Made by a program: the position numbers and the translations under genes
Shown: one piece after another, positions 30,894 to 39,888 of the stretch
How the letters are laid out: the number at the start of each line of letters is the position of its first letter
Position numbering within the stretch: position 1 is the first letter of the stretch
Notes under the pieces: generated by a model
The model's input: the letters and a program-made list of their open reading frames with translations, nothing else
What the model was told of the DNA's origin: nothing
The model's database searches: none
Source of the DNA: Alphaproteobacteria bacterium
GTDB lineage: Bacteria; Pseudomonadota; Alphaproteobacteria; Caulobacterales; Aquidulcibacteraceae
Assembly (NCBI GenBank): GCA_026400735.1
Contig: JAPLOL010000068.1
Coordinates: 1 to 40,414 of the forward strand
Length of the DNA stretch: 40,414 nucleotides
Direction: 5' to 3'

Positions 30894-32327
30894 ATGATCG
30901 ATTCCGCCACTCCCCGTCCGAAACCCCGCCGTGCGCGAGGGCTGCCGGACCGGCGTGGGCCGGATCTGGCGCTGGAGCGGCAGCTGATTTCGCGTGTCTC
31001 CAAGGTTTACGAAGATTGGGGCTTCGAGCCGTTGGAGACGCCGGCGTTCGAGTACGCCGACGCGCTTGGTAAATTTCTGCCGGATCAGGATCGGCCGAAC
31101 GAGGGCGTGTTTGCCTTCGAGGACGACGAGGAATGGGTGGCCCTGCGCTACGATCTGACGGCGCCGCTGGCGCGGTTCGTGGCTGAGAATTTTGACGCGC
31201 TACCGAAGCCGTATCGCCGTTGGGCGGCGGGGCCAGTGTGGCGCAATGAAAAGCCCGGGCCTGGGCGGTTTCGAGAATTCTGGCAGTGCGACGCGGATAC
31301 TGTCGGCTCTGCTTCGCCGGCGGCGGACGCTGAGATGATTGCGATGGCTTGCGCGGCGTACCAGGCCGTTGGGCTCAGCGATGGCCAGTTTCAGATCAAG
31401 TTTTCGACGCGCAAATTGCTCGATGCGGTGCTTGAGAAGATTGGCGTACCGGCGGACGCGTTTTCGACGCGGCTCATAGTTTTGCGGGCGATCGACAAGT
31501 TCGATCGCTTAGGCGCGCGCGGCGTCGAGGCGTTGCTGGGCGCGGGTCGTAAAGACGAATCGGGCGATTTCACCAAGGGTGCGGGGCTTGATGCCGCTCA
31601 GGCCAAATCGGTGCTTGATCTTGTGAGCGCTGGCGCGGGATCGCGCGGTGAAGTGGTCGAGCGTTTGGCGGCGCTTGGCGGCGAAGACGCGGTTTCCGAA
31701 CTGCGGGCCATCGATGGAGCCTTAAGCGCACTCGGTGTCGGCGACGCCTACGCGCAAATCGATCCGACGATCGTGCGTGGGCTTGAGTACTACACTGGCG
31801 CTGTATTTGAGGGTCAGCTTATCGGCGGCGACGGCGTGTTTGGTTCGATCGGCGGTGGTGGGCGTTACGACGATCTCGTCGCGCGTTTCCGTGGTGAGCG
31901 GATTCCGGCGACGGGTTTCTCCATTGGCGTGTCGCGTTTGGCGGCCGCGTTGCAGGCGCAACAGGCGGCGGAGGCCGATGGACCCGTTGTTGTACTGGTG
32001 ATGGATCAGGCGCGGATCGCCGATGCACTGACTATGGCGGACGAGTTGCGCCGCTCTGGCGTGCGCGCGGAGGCCTATCTCGGCGCGGCTGGGATGAAGG
32101 CGCAGTTGAAATATGCGGACAAGCGCTCTGCGCCGATCGCGGTGATCCAGGGCGGGGATGAACTCGCCAAGGGTGTGGTCACACTTAAGGATCTTAAGCT
32201 TGGCGCGAAAATCGCAGCGGGTCTGGGCGAGGATCGCGAGGCCTATGCGAAGGCGCGCGAGCAGGTTCAGCAAGAAGTCCCGCGCGCTCAACTCGTTGCC
32301 GCAGTGCAGCAAATGCTCGCCCGCTAG
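30894..32327 (+). CDS. hisS: Histidyl-tRNA synthetase
   Basis: Class II aminoacyl-tRNA synthetase of 477 residues that attaches histidine to tRNA-His. Motif 2 is AAGPVWRNEKPGPGRFREFWQ, in which the loop differs from the RHERPQAGRYRQF form of E. coli. The histidine-binding motif is RGLEYYTGAVFE. Motif 3 is TGFSIGVSRLAAAL. A C-terminal anticodon-binding domain ends the protein. This motif 2 type is known from alphaproteobacteria whose tRNA-His lacks the extra G-1. The basic N-terminal extension RPKPRRARGLPDRRG is also typical of this group. The length is slightly above the usual 420-430. Confidence 0.95.
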   Translation: MIDSATPRPKPRRARGLPDRRGPDLALERQLISRVSKVYEDWGFEPLETPAFEYADALGKFLPDQDRPNEGVFAFEDDEEWVALRYDLTAPLARFVAENFDALPKPYRRWAAGPVWRNEKPGPGRFREFWQCDADTVGSASPAADAEMIAMACAAYQAVGLSDGQFQIKFSTRKLLDAVLEKIGVPADAFSTRLIVLRAIDKFDRLGARGVEALLGAGRKDESGDFTKGAGLDAAQAKSVLDLVSAGAGSRGEVVERLAALGGEDAVSELRAIDGALSALGVGDAYAQIDPTIVRGLEYYTGAVFEGQLIGGDGVFGSIGGGGRYDDLVARFRGERIPATGFSIGVSRLAAALQAQQAAEADGPVVVLVMDQARIADALTMADELRRSGVRAEAYLGAAGMKAQLKYADKRSAPIAVIQGGDELAKGVVTLKDLKLGAKIAAGLGEDREAYAKAREQVQQEVPRAQLVAAVQQMLAR

Positions 32328-32451
32328 GGCGCCTCTGCAACGCCATTTGTGCGAACGATCGCAACCGCTTGACCGCGCGCACAACGCGGCTCAATTTCGC
32401 CGCGATCGTCGGCGTCGCGGACGGTCGCGTTTCGGGGAGGAGACGCCTTCT

Positions 32452-32502
32452 ACAAAAGCGACGTGAGGCGGCCGCATCGGGGAACGGTGCGGCCGCTTTT
32501 GT
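32452..32502. terminator. Terminator between hisS and nhaA
   Basis: GCGGCCGCA (32468-32476) pairs perfectly with TGCGGCCGC (32488-32496) and is followed by TTTTGTAT on the plus strand. An outer pair ACAAAAGCG/CGCTTTTGT gives a T run on the minus strand too, just after the nhaA stop at 32505. It should therefore work in both directions. It lies about 140 bases beyond the hisS stop. Confidence 0.75.
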
Positions 32503-32504
32503 AT

Positions 32505-33755
32505 CTAGTGCTTGGGCGGATCGATATTTTCCAAGACGCCGCGTTGCTCGGCCAATTCTTCTTCGCGCGACAAATCGCTCGCCGTTTGCGGCGCGAGTTT
32601 GCGGCAGCACCACCAGAGCACAACCAGACCAAGCAATGCCGAGATCAGCGAGCCGCCGAGCACGCCGAAGCGCACAGGCGTGGCGAGGTCGCCGCTGCCG
32701 AACGCGAGCGTGCCGATGAACAAGCTCATGGTGAAGCCGATGCCGGCGAGGATGGAGATGCCGAGCATCTGGCCGATCGTGCCTGGTGGTTGTTGTTTCA
32801 GCACTTTGCAGGTGAGTTGGTAAGCGATCGTGATGCCGATCGGTTTGCCGAGCACAAGGCCAAGGCCGACGCCGAGCGCGATAGGATGCAGAAGCGTTGC
32901 GACACCTGCGCCGTGAAGCACGACACCCGCGTTGGTGAGCGCGAAGATCGGCATGATCGCGAATTGCACCCATGGCTTGAGCGTGTGCTCGGCTGTGATG
33001 AGCGGTGAGCCGCCGGCTTTGTCGCGCATCGGTACTGTCATGGCGGTGAGGACGCCGGCGATGGTGGCGTGAACGCCGGAGAGCAGCATGAAGCCCCAGA
33101 GCGCCAAACCGAAAAGCCAGTAGATCGGCAGCGGCTTCACGCCGGCGCGGTTCATGAGCAGCATTATGCCGAACGTCACCGCTGCGCCGCCGAGCGCCCA
33201 TCCGACCAGATGCGTCGAATAGAAGAGCGCGATGACAAGGATGGCTCCGAGGTCATCGATGATCGCGAGCGCCAGCAGGAAGAGGCGTAAACCGGCTGGC
33301 ACGCGCGGACCGAGAAGCGAGAGCACGCCGATAGCGAAGGCGATGTCGGTGGCTGCCGGAATAGCCCAGCCGCGCAGATAGGCGGGCTCGTGGAAATTGA
33401 GAGCGACGAAGATGAGCGCGGGCGCGATCATGCCGCCCAATGCGCCCGCCATTGGCAACGCCGCTTCGCGTGGATTTTTGAACGGGCCTTCGACCGTCTC
33501 GCGTTTCAGCTCAAGGCCGACATAGAGGAAGAAGATCACCATCAGCGCGTCGTTGATGATGAGGTGTGCGTTCAGCGGATGCGCGGCTTCGCCGATGCCG
33601 ACGGAAAGGTTTGCGATCTGATTTTCGAGTAACGCGTGGAAGGTCTCGCCCGCGCTGCTATTGAGAACAACGAATGAGATGATTGTTGCCGCGATCAGCA
33701 CAAGGCCGGGAGTTGTGTCGCGTTGCCACCAATGTCTTGCGCCGCTGCTTGTCAC
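32505..33755 (-). CDS. nhaA: Na+/H+ antiporter NhaA
   Basis: Inner-membrane sodium/proton antiporter of 416 residues, extruding Na+ in exchange for protons at alkaline pH. Conserved segments are FFLYVGLELKRE, WAIPAATDIAFAIGVLSLLG and LALAIIDDLGAILVIALFY, which holds the two essential Asp residues of helix V. ILAGIGFTMSLFIG near the C-terminus also matches the family. The length is close to E. coli NhaA (388) with a slightly longer cytoplasmic tail. It lies alone between terminators; a 200-bp gap separates it from the TonB receptor gene. Confidence 0.95.
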   Translation of the reverse strand: MTSSGARHWWQRDTTPGLVLIAATIISFVVLNSSAGETFHALLENQIANLSVGIGEAAHPLNAHLIINDALMVIFFLYVGLELKRETVEGPFKNPREAALPMAGALGGMIAPALIFVALNFHEPAYLRGWAIPAATDIAFAIGVLSLLGPRVPAGLRLFLLALAIIDDLGAILVIALFYSTHLVGWALGGAAVTFGIMLLMNRAGVKPLPIYWLFGLALWGFMLLSGVHATIAGVLTAMTVPMRDKAGGSPLITAEHTLKPWVQFAIMPIFALTNAGVVLHGAGVATLLHPIALGVGLGLVLGKPIGITIAYQLTCKVLKQQPPGTIGQMLGISILAGIGFTMSLFIGTLAFGSGDLATPVRFGVLGGSLISALLGLVVLWWCCRKLAPQTASDLSREEELAEQRGVLENIDPPKH

Positions 33756-33955
33756 AATGCCTCACGTTCGAGTCGCAATCTAAAGGCGCGTCACAAAGCT
33801 GCAACAAAAACCGGCGTGGCGCGGAGGACACGTGGGATAACGTAAATAGAACGCAACACAGTCGTCACTTAACTGAAGACGAACTGTCGAACACCGCCGC
33901 TATGAGCCCGCCGCACGGATGACGTTGCGATTACGCGCGTTGCGAAGGGGGTGTC

Positions 33956-36412
33956 ATGTTCTCGAAGAAATTTCTTTCGGGTGCGGCGTTGACCGCGCTC
34001 ACCATGTCGATGGGTGGCGTTGCCTATGCGCAATCGACCGCGTCTCAGACTGCGGACGAAGAAATCGTGGTCACCGGCACGCGCCGTTCGTTGGACGGCC
34101 TGCAGGTCGAGACTGCGCCGCGTGCGCGCACGACGATCACCGAAGAATACATTGAATCACAGGCGCCGGGCCAAAGCATTCTGAACACGCTCAACGTCGT
34201 GCCCGGTGTCAACTTCACCAACAACGACGCGTTCGGATCTTCGGGCGGGAACCTGCGTCTGCGTGGTTTCGATGGCAGCCGCGTGCTGCTGACGTTCGAC
34301 GGCATCCCGCTCAACGATACCGGCAACTACGCGATCTTCTCCAACCAGCAGGTTGATTCAGAGCTGATCTCGCGCGCCTCGGTCAATCTCGGGACCACTG
34401 ACGTGGACAGCCCGACGGCGGCGGTCACCGGCGGCACCATCAACTACGTTACGCGTCTACCCAGCGACGAGGCCGCGCTTGTGCTGCAGCCTTCGCTCGG
34501 CACTGAGAACTATCAGCGCATATTCGTCATGGGCGACACGGGCGCATTCGGGCCATGGGGCACCTCGGCTTGGGGCTCGGCGTCTTGGCAAGAATATGAT
34601 CAATTCGTCGGCCCTGGCGAATTGCAGAAGTATCAGGTCAACGCGCGGCTTTATCAGCCGCTGCAAGGCAGCGACTTTCTCAGCCTTTCGTTCCACTTCA
34701 ATCGCAACCGCAACAACTTCTATCGCGCGGGCAACGATGCGGCGTGGGCGTTTTACGGCGGCGACAACCTGCAGAACCTCGACACGTGCACGCGCGATGC
34801 GCCGACGGCGGGTGTTGCTGACAATGACGGCTCTTCGGCCGCTGGAGCGGGCGCATTCCAGGCGGCGGCGGACAACCCCGCGAACCCGCTGAGCTGCGAT
34901 AACTTTGCTGGTCTGCGCATCAATCCATCAAACACGGGAAACATTCGTGGCCAGTCGCGCTTCTCGTTCGGTGACAACCTCACCTTCACGTTCGACCCGA
35001 CTGTGCAATATGTCCTGGCAAACGGTGGCGGTTCAACGCGGGTTGCGGAAACCGATAGCCGTCTGCGTTCGGGTGTAACCGGTGTTGCCAACAGCCGCAG
35101 CATCAATCCGGCTTGCTCGGTGTTCACCGGCACGAATGCAGGTGTCGATCTCAACGGCGACTGCGATACTCTCGACACCGTGCGTCTCTATTCGCCCAGC
35201 AACACGAATACGTTGCGCTACACGCTGTCGACGTCACTCATCTGGGACATCAACGACACCAACCGCGTGATCTTCGGCTACACCTATGACACGGGCCGTC
35301 ACCGCCAGACCGGCGAGTACGGCTTGCTCGATGGCAATGGTGACCCGCTCAGCGTTTGGGGCGGCAAGGACGGCGAAGGTGAAGGCGATATCCTCACGCT
35401 GGCCGGCCAAGTGTTCCAGAAACGCAATCGTCTCTCGATCGCGACATTGAGCCAGCCGAGCATTCGCTACATCGGCGACTTCTTCAACGACCGGCTCACC
35501 CTGGACGTCGGCATTCGCGCGCCGGAATTCACGCGTGATCTCGATCAGCGCTGCTGGGCGCCGATCAGCAGCACCAGTGATCCGACGTGCAACTTCGATC
35601 CTGGCCTCGCCAACGACGTTAATCCCTTCCGCGTGACCGTCGACTACAGCGACGTGCTGCCGAACGTTGGTCTCACGTATCGCCCGGCTGAAGGTCACCA
35701 ATTCTACGTCGCTTACGCCGAGACTCTCTCCGCGCCACGCACGGACGATCTCTATAGCGGCGTGCAACCGGCTAACATTCAAGGCTCGGTCGAGCCGGAA
35801 ACGTCGCGCAACTACGACATCGGCTATCGTTTCAACAGCGATCGCGTGTTGTTCTCGGTCGGCGCTTTCTACAACGAGTTCGATAACTTCATCGTTCGTT
35901 CCTTCGATCCGAACACCGGCGAAACCTATTCCCGCAACGTCGGCGCGGTGAACCGTTGGGGTGGCGAGGCGCAATTGGGTGTGGAGTTCACCGAGCACTT
36001 CTCGTTGATCAGCACCGCTGCGTTCAACGATAGCGAAGTGCAAGAAAATCTGCCGGGCACGACGCTGGGTTCGTTCTTCGCGACGGCAGGCAAGCAAGTT
36101 GTCGAGACGCCGGAATGGACGTTCACCAACCGCTTCGAATACGACGGTGGCGACTTCCAACTCGGTCTGCAGCAACGCTTCGTCGGCGATCGCTGGCGTA
36201 CGGACATCAACGATCTGAAAGCGCCGGAATACACGGTGTTCGATTTCGATGCGAACTGGGACATTCTGGAAAACACGTCGTTGCGGTTCAACGTCGTGAA
36301 CCTTTTCGACCAGGACTACATCGGTTCAATGAGCACCGCGAACACCGGCACGCCGACCTACAATATCGGCGCGCCGCGTACGATGTGGCTAACGGTGCGC
36401 ACGCAGTTCTAA
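33956..36412 (+). CDS. TonB-dependent outer membrane receptor
   Basis: TonB-dependent receptor of 818 residues. The signal peptide runs to VAYAQ. A TonB-box-like EEIVVTGTRR opens the mature part. The plug domain (about residues 40-160) has SILNTLNVVPGVNF, NLRLRGFDGSRVLLTFDGIP and TINYV. The rest is a 22-strand barrel ending in a C-terminal Phe (LTVRTQF), as expected for BAM assembly. Cys-containing extracellular loops (for example NLDTCTRDAP, RCWAPISSTSDPTCN) are likely. The substrate cannot be read; candidates include siderophores, vitamins and oligosaccharides. AAGGGGGTG precedes ATG 33956. No Fur-like box was found in its 200-bp upstream region. Confidence 0.92.
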   Translation: MFSKKFLSGAALTALTMSMGGVAYAQSTASQTADEEIVVTGTRRSLDGLQVETAPRARTTITEEYIESQAPGQSILNTLNVVPGVNFTNNDAFGSSGGNLRLRGFDGSRVLLTFDGIPLNDTGNYAIFSNQQVDSELISRASVNLGTTDVDSPTAAVTGGTINYVTRLPSDEAALVLQPSLGTENYQRIFVMGDTGAFGPWGTSAWGSASWQEYDQFVGPGELQKYQVNARLYQPLQGSDFLSLSFHFNRNRNNFYRAGNDAAWAFYGGDNLQNLDTCTRDAPTAGVADNDGSSAAGAGAFQAAADNPANPLSCDNFAGLRINPSNTGNIRGQSRFSFGDNLTFTFDPTVQYVLANGGGSTRVAETDSRLRSGVTGVANSRSINPACSVFTGTNAGVDLNGDCDTLDTVRLYSPSNTNTLRYTLSTSLIWDINDTNRVIFGYTYDTGRHRQTGEYGLLDGNGDPLSVWGGKDGEGEGDILTLAGQVFQKRNRLSIATLSQPSIRYIGDFFNDRLTLDVGIRAPEFTRDLDQRCWAPISSTSDPTCNFDPGLANDVNPFRVTVDYSDVLPNVGLTYRPAEGHQFYVAYAETLSAPRTDDLYSGVQPANIQGSVEPETSRNYDIGYRFNSDRVLFSVGAFYNEFDNFIVRSFDPNTGETYSRNVGAVNRWGGEAQLGVEFTEHFSLISTAAFNDSEVQENLPGTTLGSFFATAGKQVVETPEWTFTNRFEYDGGDFQLGLQQRFVGDRWRTDINDLKAPEYTVFDFDANWDILENTSLRFNVVNLFDQDYIGSMSTANTGTPTYNIGAPRTMWLTVRTQF

Positions 36413-36436
36413 TCTCTTCCCCCGAAGAGCAATTCT

Positions 36437-36471
36437 ATGGAGCGACTCGAAAGGGTCGCTCCATTTTTTTT
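36437..36471 (+). terminator. Terminator of the TonB receptor gene
   Basis: ATGGAGCGAC and GTCGCTCCAT form a strong stem around TC-GAAA-GG, followed by a run of eight T. It begins 24 bases after the receptor stop and its T run overlaps the stop codon of the convergent M24 gene. Confidence 0.92.
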
Positions 36472-37159
36472 ATGGGCGCAGAAGGCGTTCGTAGAAGCCG
36501 CCGAAGGAGCGATCGGGGGCGATGAGGTGGGTCTCGATGATCCAGAAGCGTTTGCGGCCCAGGTGATCTGGATCGGAGAGCTTGTCGGGGTTGTCTGGAT
36601 AGATGCGCGTGTGTTCGCGTTCGCCGGGCCAGGTGAGGTGCGGGAATTCCCCGACGGTGTGGCCGGCGATCTTGCCGCCGAAGATGTAGCCGCGTTGCTC
36701 GGCGGCGCTGCATGCGAGGGCGTAGAGTTCAGCGCCGGTGATGTTGGGGTTCGCGTTGAAGTGCGCGCGCGTTGCTTCGAAGACTTCGGGGAGCGCGGCG
36801 ATGAGTGCGTGGTGCGCGGGATTGTTTCCGATCGCGTAGGTTTGGCCGATATCGGCTTCCCATGCCTCAAAGACTGGGCCGAGATCGAGATAGATGGTGT
36901 CGTTGTCGCCGATTGTGCGCTCGTCGGGGTTGTCGGCGAAGACGCAGAGTGTGTTGGCGCCGGTGCGCACGAGGCGTTTGTGCCAGTGGCGGGTGACGCC
37001 GAAGTCGCGCTCGGCAAGGGCGGCGATGTCTGCGTCGACTTCGCTTTCGCGGCGGCCGGGTTGAACGAAGCCGGCAGCTTCAATGGCGGCGAGCATTTCC
37101 AAAGCGCGCTCTTCGGCGGCGATAAGGTTGGCCAATCTGGCTTCGTCGGTATCGGCCAT
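36470..37159 (-). CDS. M24-family metallopeptidase-like protein
   Basis: Protein of 229 residues with the pita-bread fold of methionine aminopeptidase and prolidase. The five metal ligands appear present: Asp in IYLDLGP, Asp in WEADIGQTY, His in KIAGHTVGEFPH, Glu in WIIETHLIAP, and Glu in GGFYERLL near the end. The length is that of the catalytic domain alone, without the N-terminal domain of prolidases. Activity as a Xaa-Pro or methionine aminopeptidase is possible. ATG 37159 begins the conserved part; an in-frame start at 37246 would add a non-conserved Arg/Ser-rich stretch. Confidence 0.82.
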   Translation of the reverse strand: MADTDEARLANLIAAEERALEMLAAIEAAGFVQPGRRESEVDADIAALAERDFGVTRHWHKRLVRTGANTLCVFADNPDERTIGDNDTIYLDLGPVFEAWEADIGQTYAIGNNPAHHALIAALPEVFEATRAHFNANPNITGAELYALACSAAEQRGYIFGGKIAGHTVGEFPHLTWPGEREHTRIYPDNPDKLSDPDHLGRKRFWIIETHLIAPDRSFGGFYERLLRP

Positions 37160-37260
37160 CGCAGGCACGCTAGAGGAGCGCGCCGCGCCATGCCAGCCAT
37201 TCCTGGCTTGCGGCCAAAGGCGCCGTTGTGGCGGCGAGTACTGCATGCGAGCAGATTGGT

Positions 37261-37775
37261 GTGTCGACCATCAAGCCTCGCGAACTGCCTGAGGGCGCTT
37301 TGCTCCAGAGATACGTCGCCAAAGGCGCGTACACGGATTGCTTTGCGACGGATGTTACGAGCAGCGTTTCGTTGGCGGCGTTTGTTGAGGCGTTTTACAC
37401 GAGCGCGGCGTTCAAGTGTGAACGCTTCGTGCTGACTTGGGTGGTTGCGAAGCCTTCGAGCGATGACGATGCGCGGTTCAATTGGCGCGCGGCGAGACTG
37501 AGAAGTTCGCGGCGTGGACGGTTGAAGCGCGGGCGGCGGATCAGTTGCTGGTTTGCGATTATTTGAGCCGCACACGGTCTTGGCTGATGGTTGAGCCGAT
37601 CGAGGGCGGGGGCACGCGTTTGTATTTTGGCACGGCGGTTGTGCCGGTTGGGATTGGATCGGGACGCGCACGGCTTGGGTTTCCGTTCAACGCGCTGCTG
37701 CCGTTTCACAAGCTCTATGCGCGTGCGTTGCTGGGCGCGGCGCGGGGGCGGGTGGTGAAGGTGCTGGGTACGTAG
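37261..37775 (+). pseudogene. Frameshifted gene of unknown function
   Basis: Two overlapping frames give one continuous protein if a single base is restored near 37480. The first part starts at GTG 37261 (MSTIKPRELPEGALLQRYVA...VVAKPSSDDDARFNW). The second continues LARGETEKFAAWTVEARAAD through RSWLMVEPIEGGGTRLYFGT to the TAG at 37773. The expected product is about 170 residues. Codon preference is coding-like on both sides of the break, which suggests a recent mutation or a sequencing error. I do not recognise a named family. It is divergent from the M24 gene and ends close to the convergent MDR gene. Confidence 0.65.
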
Positions 37776-37819
37776 GACGCAAGAGTCCAGTTGTCGTCGT
37801 TAGCCTCTCCTCCGCGTTG

Positions 37820-38950
37820 CTACGGTCTGATCAAATATTTCTCGCCAGTGCGCTTTGCATTGAAGGCTGCGAGTACAGATGGATCGAGGGCCTCAGCGAG
37901 CGAGATTTGGTGGCTATAGTGGCTCTTGAATGTCGTCGTCAGTTCATCGACCACGCGCTTGCGCATGCGCGCCACGACCTCGGGTCCAGCTTTGGCCATG
38001 AACGGAGTTAGCAAGAAGCCGGACAGCGACCATGAGAGGCCAAAGCTGCGTGTGAGCGAAGTCGGGCTCAAATCGAGGCCGCCGTAGATGTACACTTGCT
38101 TGAAAGTGTCGGAGCCATAGCGGCTGTACGTGGTCATGCGCTTAGTCGCCGCCGCCTCCATGGCTCCAAGGATTTGACCCGCGAGCTTGCCTCCACCGAT
38201 GGCGTCGAAACCAAGTGTGGCGCCGGTTTCCGTCAACGCCGAGATCAAGTCGTCAACGAACGAGTCCGATGTTGAGTCGAGCACGTAATTTGCTCCGATG
38301 CCCTTCAAGAGCGCCACCTGTTCGGCGCTACGTACGATGTTGACCAACGGAATGGAGTCCTTCGCGCAGATCTTCACCAACATCTGCCCCAGGTTGGACG
38401 CTGCGGCGGTGTGCACCAGCGCTGAATGTCCCTCACGGCGCATGACCTCGGTGAATGCGAGCGCAGTAAGCGGATTGACGAAGCAGGAGGCGCCATCCGC
38501 AGGATCGACGCCAGCGGGGAGCTCCATGCACATCGCTGCAGGCAGGCAGCGGTATTGCGCGTACATACCGCCGCCGAGCAGCGCGACAGTCTTGCCAAGC
38601 AGCGCTTGCGCCTCTGGTGCGGCGCCCGCCTTCACGACTGTGCCACAGCCTTCATTGCCAATCGGCATCGCCTCGCCGACCCGACCCGCCATTGCACGCA
38701 TGCCAGCTGGCGGAATGTCAGCGACAATGGCGGGCAGCCCATCGCGCAGAGACGCGCGTGCCGTGCGCACGTCAGCGGCGCCGACCAAGAGTCCGAGATC
38801 GGAAGGATTGATCGGCGTCGCCAGCACCTTGACCAGAACTTCGTGGTCGCGCGGCTGCGGCATAGGCAGGCGTGCCAGCGATATCTCAAGCTCGCCGACC
38901 TCCTTCACGAGCGTCAGCATGGTCAGGTTGTCTGCAGGCAGTTCGGTCAT
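37820..38950 (-). CDS. MDR-family zinc-independent oxidoreductase
   Basis: Medium-chain dehydrogenase/reductase of 376 residues. The N-terminal GroES-like domain is seen in RDHEVLVKVLATPINPSDLG and GNEGCGTVVKAG. The Rossmann domain begins SALVHTAAASNLGQMLVKIC, where AxGxxG is altered to AASNLG. No structural zinc Cys cluster is present, so it belongs near quinone reductases and 2-enoyl thioester reductases. Which electron acceptor it uses is unknown. ATG 38950 has CGGAG upstream; the next start is nine codons further out. Confidence 0.85.
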   Translation of the reverse strand: MTELPADNLTMLTLVKEVGELEISLARLPMPQPRDHEVLVKVLATPINPSDLGLLVGAADVRTARASLRDGLPAIVADIPPAGMRAMAGRVGEAMPIGNEGCGTVVKAGAAPEAQALLGKTVALLGGGMYAQYRCLPAAMCMELPAGVDPADGASCFVNPLTALAFTEVMRREGHSALVHTAAASNLGQMLVKICAKDSIPLVNIVRSAEQVALLKGIGANYVLDSTSDSFVDDLISALTETGATLGFDAIGGGKLAGQILGAMEAAATKRMTTYSRYGSDTFKQVYIYGGLDLSPTSLTRSFGLSWSLSGFLLTPFMAKAGPEVVARMRKRVVDELTTTFKSHYSHQISLAEALDPSVLAAFNAKRTGEKYLIRP

Positions 38951-39083
38951 AGCTGCGCTCCGAGTTGGGGTGCGCAACGGCTAACTGAAGAAACGAAGTC
39001 TCACAACACTCGCGACCCACTGTTCGTTCACCGACTCCTCCTGCTGTGGCCAGTTTTCGCCGATAACCGACGCTTGATGACCT

Positions 39084-39743
39084 TCAGCCATCGGTTTGAC
39101 CCCGGAAGACCGGCAGCATGCCGCTTAGGCGGGCGGCACTTATGGCTGATGCCATCACCTCATCGCAAAAAACCACATCTGGTTCGAAGATAGGGCGAAA
39201 CACGTGACAGCCTTCGATGACAGCAGCCTTGAAGACCGTGTCCTCACCTAGGCTGTAGGACACGCTGCGCATCGGCTCGCCCGAAATTAAGCTCGGATGG
39301 GTCGTTGCGGAAATATTGGAACGCTGCTCATCAACGGGATCAAGGAAACGCACGACGTCACCGATCCAATATTGCGGCCCCTCGTGCCCGTCGTGCAAAC
39401 GAGTGTTCGTGCGCACAAACTCAAATCCGCCAGGATCAACACCTTCCACTGTGGTCTTAGCAGCATCGGAGAGGAGCCAAAGACCTCGGTTTAGATACAA
39501 GCAGTCGACAAACGGAAATGACTCCATCGACGTCTCAAAGACGAGGGTCGGCAACTCCAAACCCGCAGGAAATCCAGAGCCAACGCCATAGGTCTCATTG
39601 CCCGGATTGGGCCGATCTCCGGGGGGCAATGCATTCCGCCAGTAGCGATGAACGCTCGGCTCTCTGGTCGGCTGGTTGATCCAAGTTGGAAACTGACGCT
39701 CGTCGGTAACAGCGTCGGTTATGGCCCAAGAGTAGATGCGCAT
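39084..39743 (-). CDS. Imm11-like immunity protein (DUF1629-like), orphan
   Basis: Protein of 219 residues without a signal peptide. The pattern LYLNRGLWLLSDAAKTTVEG, GFEFVRTNTRLHD, YWIGDVVRFLDPVDEQRS, then a CHVFRPIFEPDVVFCDEVMA segment with a closing helix, resembles the Imm11/DUF1629 group of immunity proteins linked to polymorphic toxins. No toxin gene or secretion gene is nearby. Base composition is a little less GC-rich and codon use less biased than in flanking genes, which fits acquisition by transfer. The family assignment is from pattern only and could be wrong. Confidence 0.5.
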   Translation of the reverse strand: MRIYSWAITDAVTDERQFPTWINQPTREPSVHRYWRNALPPGDRPNPGNETYGVGSGFPAGLELPTLVFETSMESFPFVDCLYLNRGLWLLSDAAKTTVEGVDPGGFEFVRTNTRLHDGHEGPQYWIGDVVRFLDPVDEQRSNISATTHPSLISGEPMRSVSYSLGEDTVFKAAVIEGCHVFRPIFEPDVVFCDEVMASAISAARLSGMLPVFRGQTDG

Positions 39744-39794
39744 CGCCGCCCTCGCCTAACACTACATCCATGTGGCGGCTGGACCAATCGCAAC

Positions 39795-39818
39795 GTCCGC
39801 AATTGGCCAATAGCGGAC
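39795..39818. repeat. 24-bp near-perfect palindrome
   Basis: GTCCGC at 39795-39800 and GCGGAC at 39813-39818 enclose the central ATTGGCCAAT; 11 of 12 base pairs match. It sits between the immunity-like gene and the groEL terminator. It may be a small repeat element or a regulator site. Confidence 0.5.
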
Positions 39819-39827
39819 ATCAACCCA

Positions 39828-39862
39828 AACAAAAACGGCGGAGCTTGCGCTCCGCCGTTTCC
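39828..39862 (-). terminator. Terminator of groEL
   Basis: Read on the minus strand, AAACGGCGGAGC and GCTCCGCCGTTT form a perfect 12-bp stem with a four-base loop, followed by TTTTTGTTTG. It starts about 29 bases after the groEL stop. Confidence 0.92.
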
Positions 39863-39888
39863 GTTTAGCTGACTGCTGAGTGGCTGGA

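Noticed and set aside
33780..33850. Possible Pho box (GTCACAAAGCTGCAAC) before the TonB receptor
   Set aside because: Only one half matches the CTGTCA-type repeat well; too weak to report as a site.
36437..37435. 332-codon open frame on the plus strand opposite the M24 gene
   Set aside because: It begins inside a terminator hairpin and is the antisense frame of a recognisable peptidase gene.
36409..37671. 420-codon open frame on the minus strand across the M24 gene
   Set aside because: Low-complexity Pro/Ser/Thr composition, crosses the TonB receptor terminator, and the M24 frame has all metal ligands.
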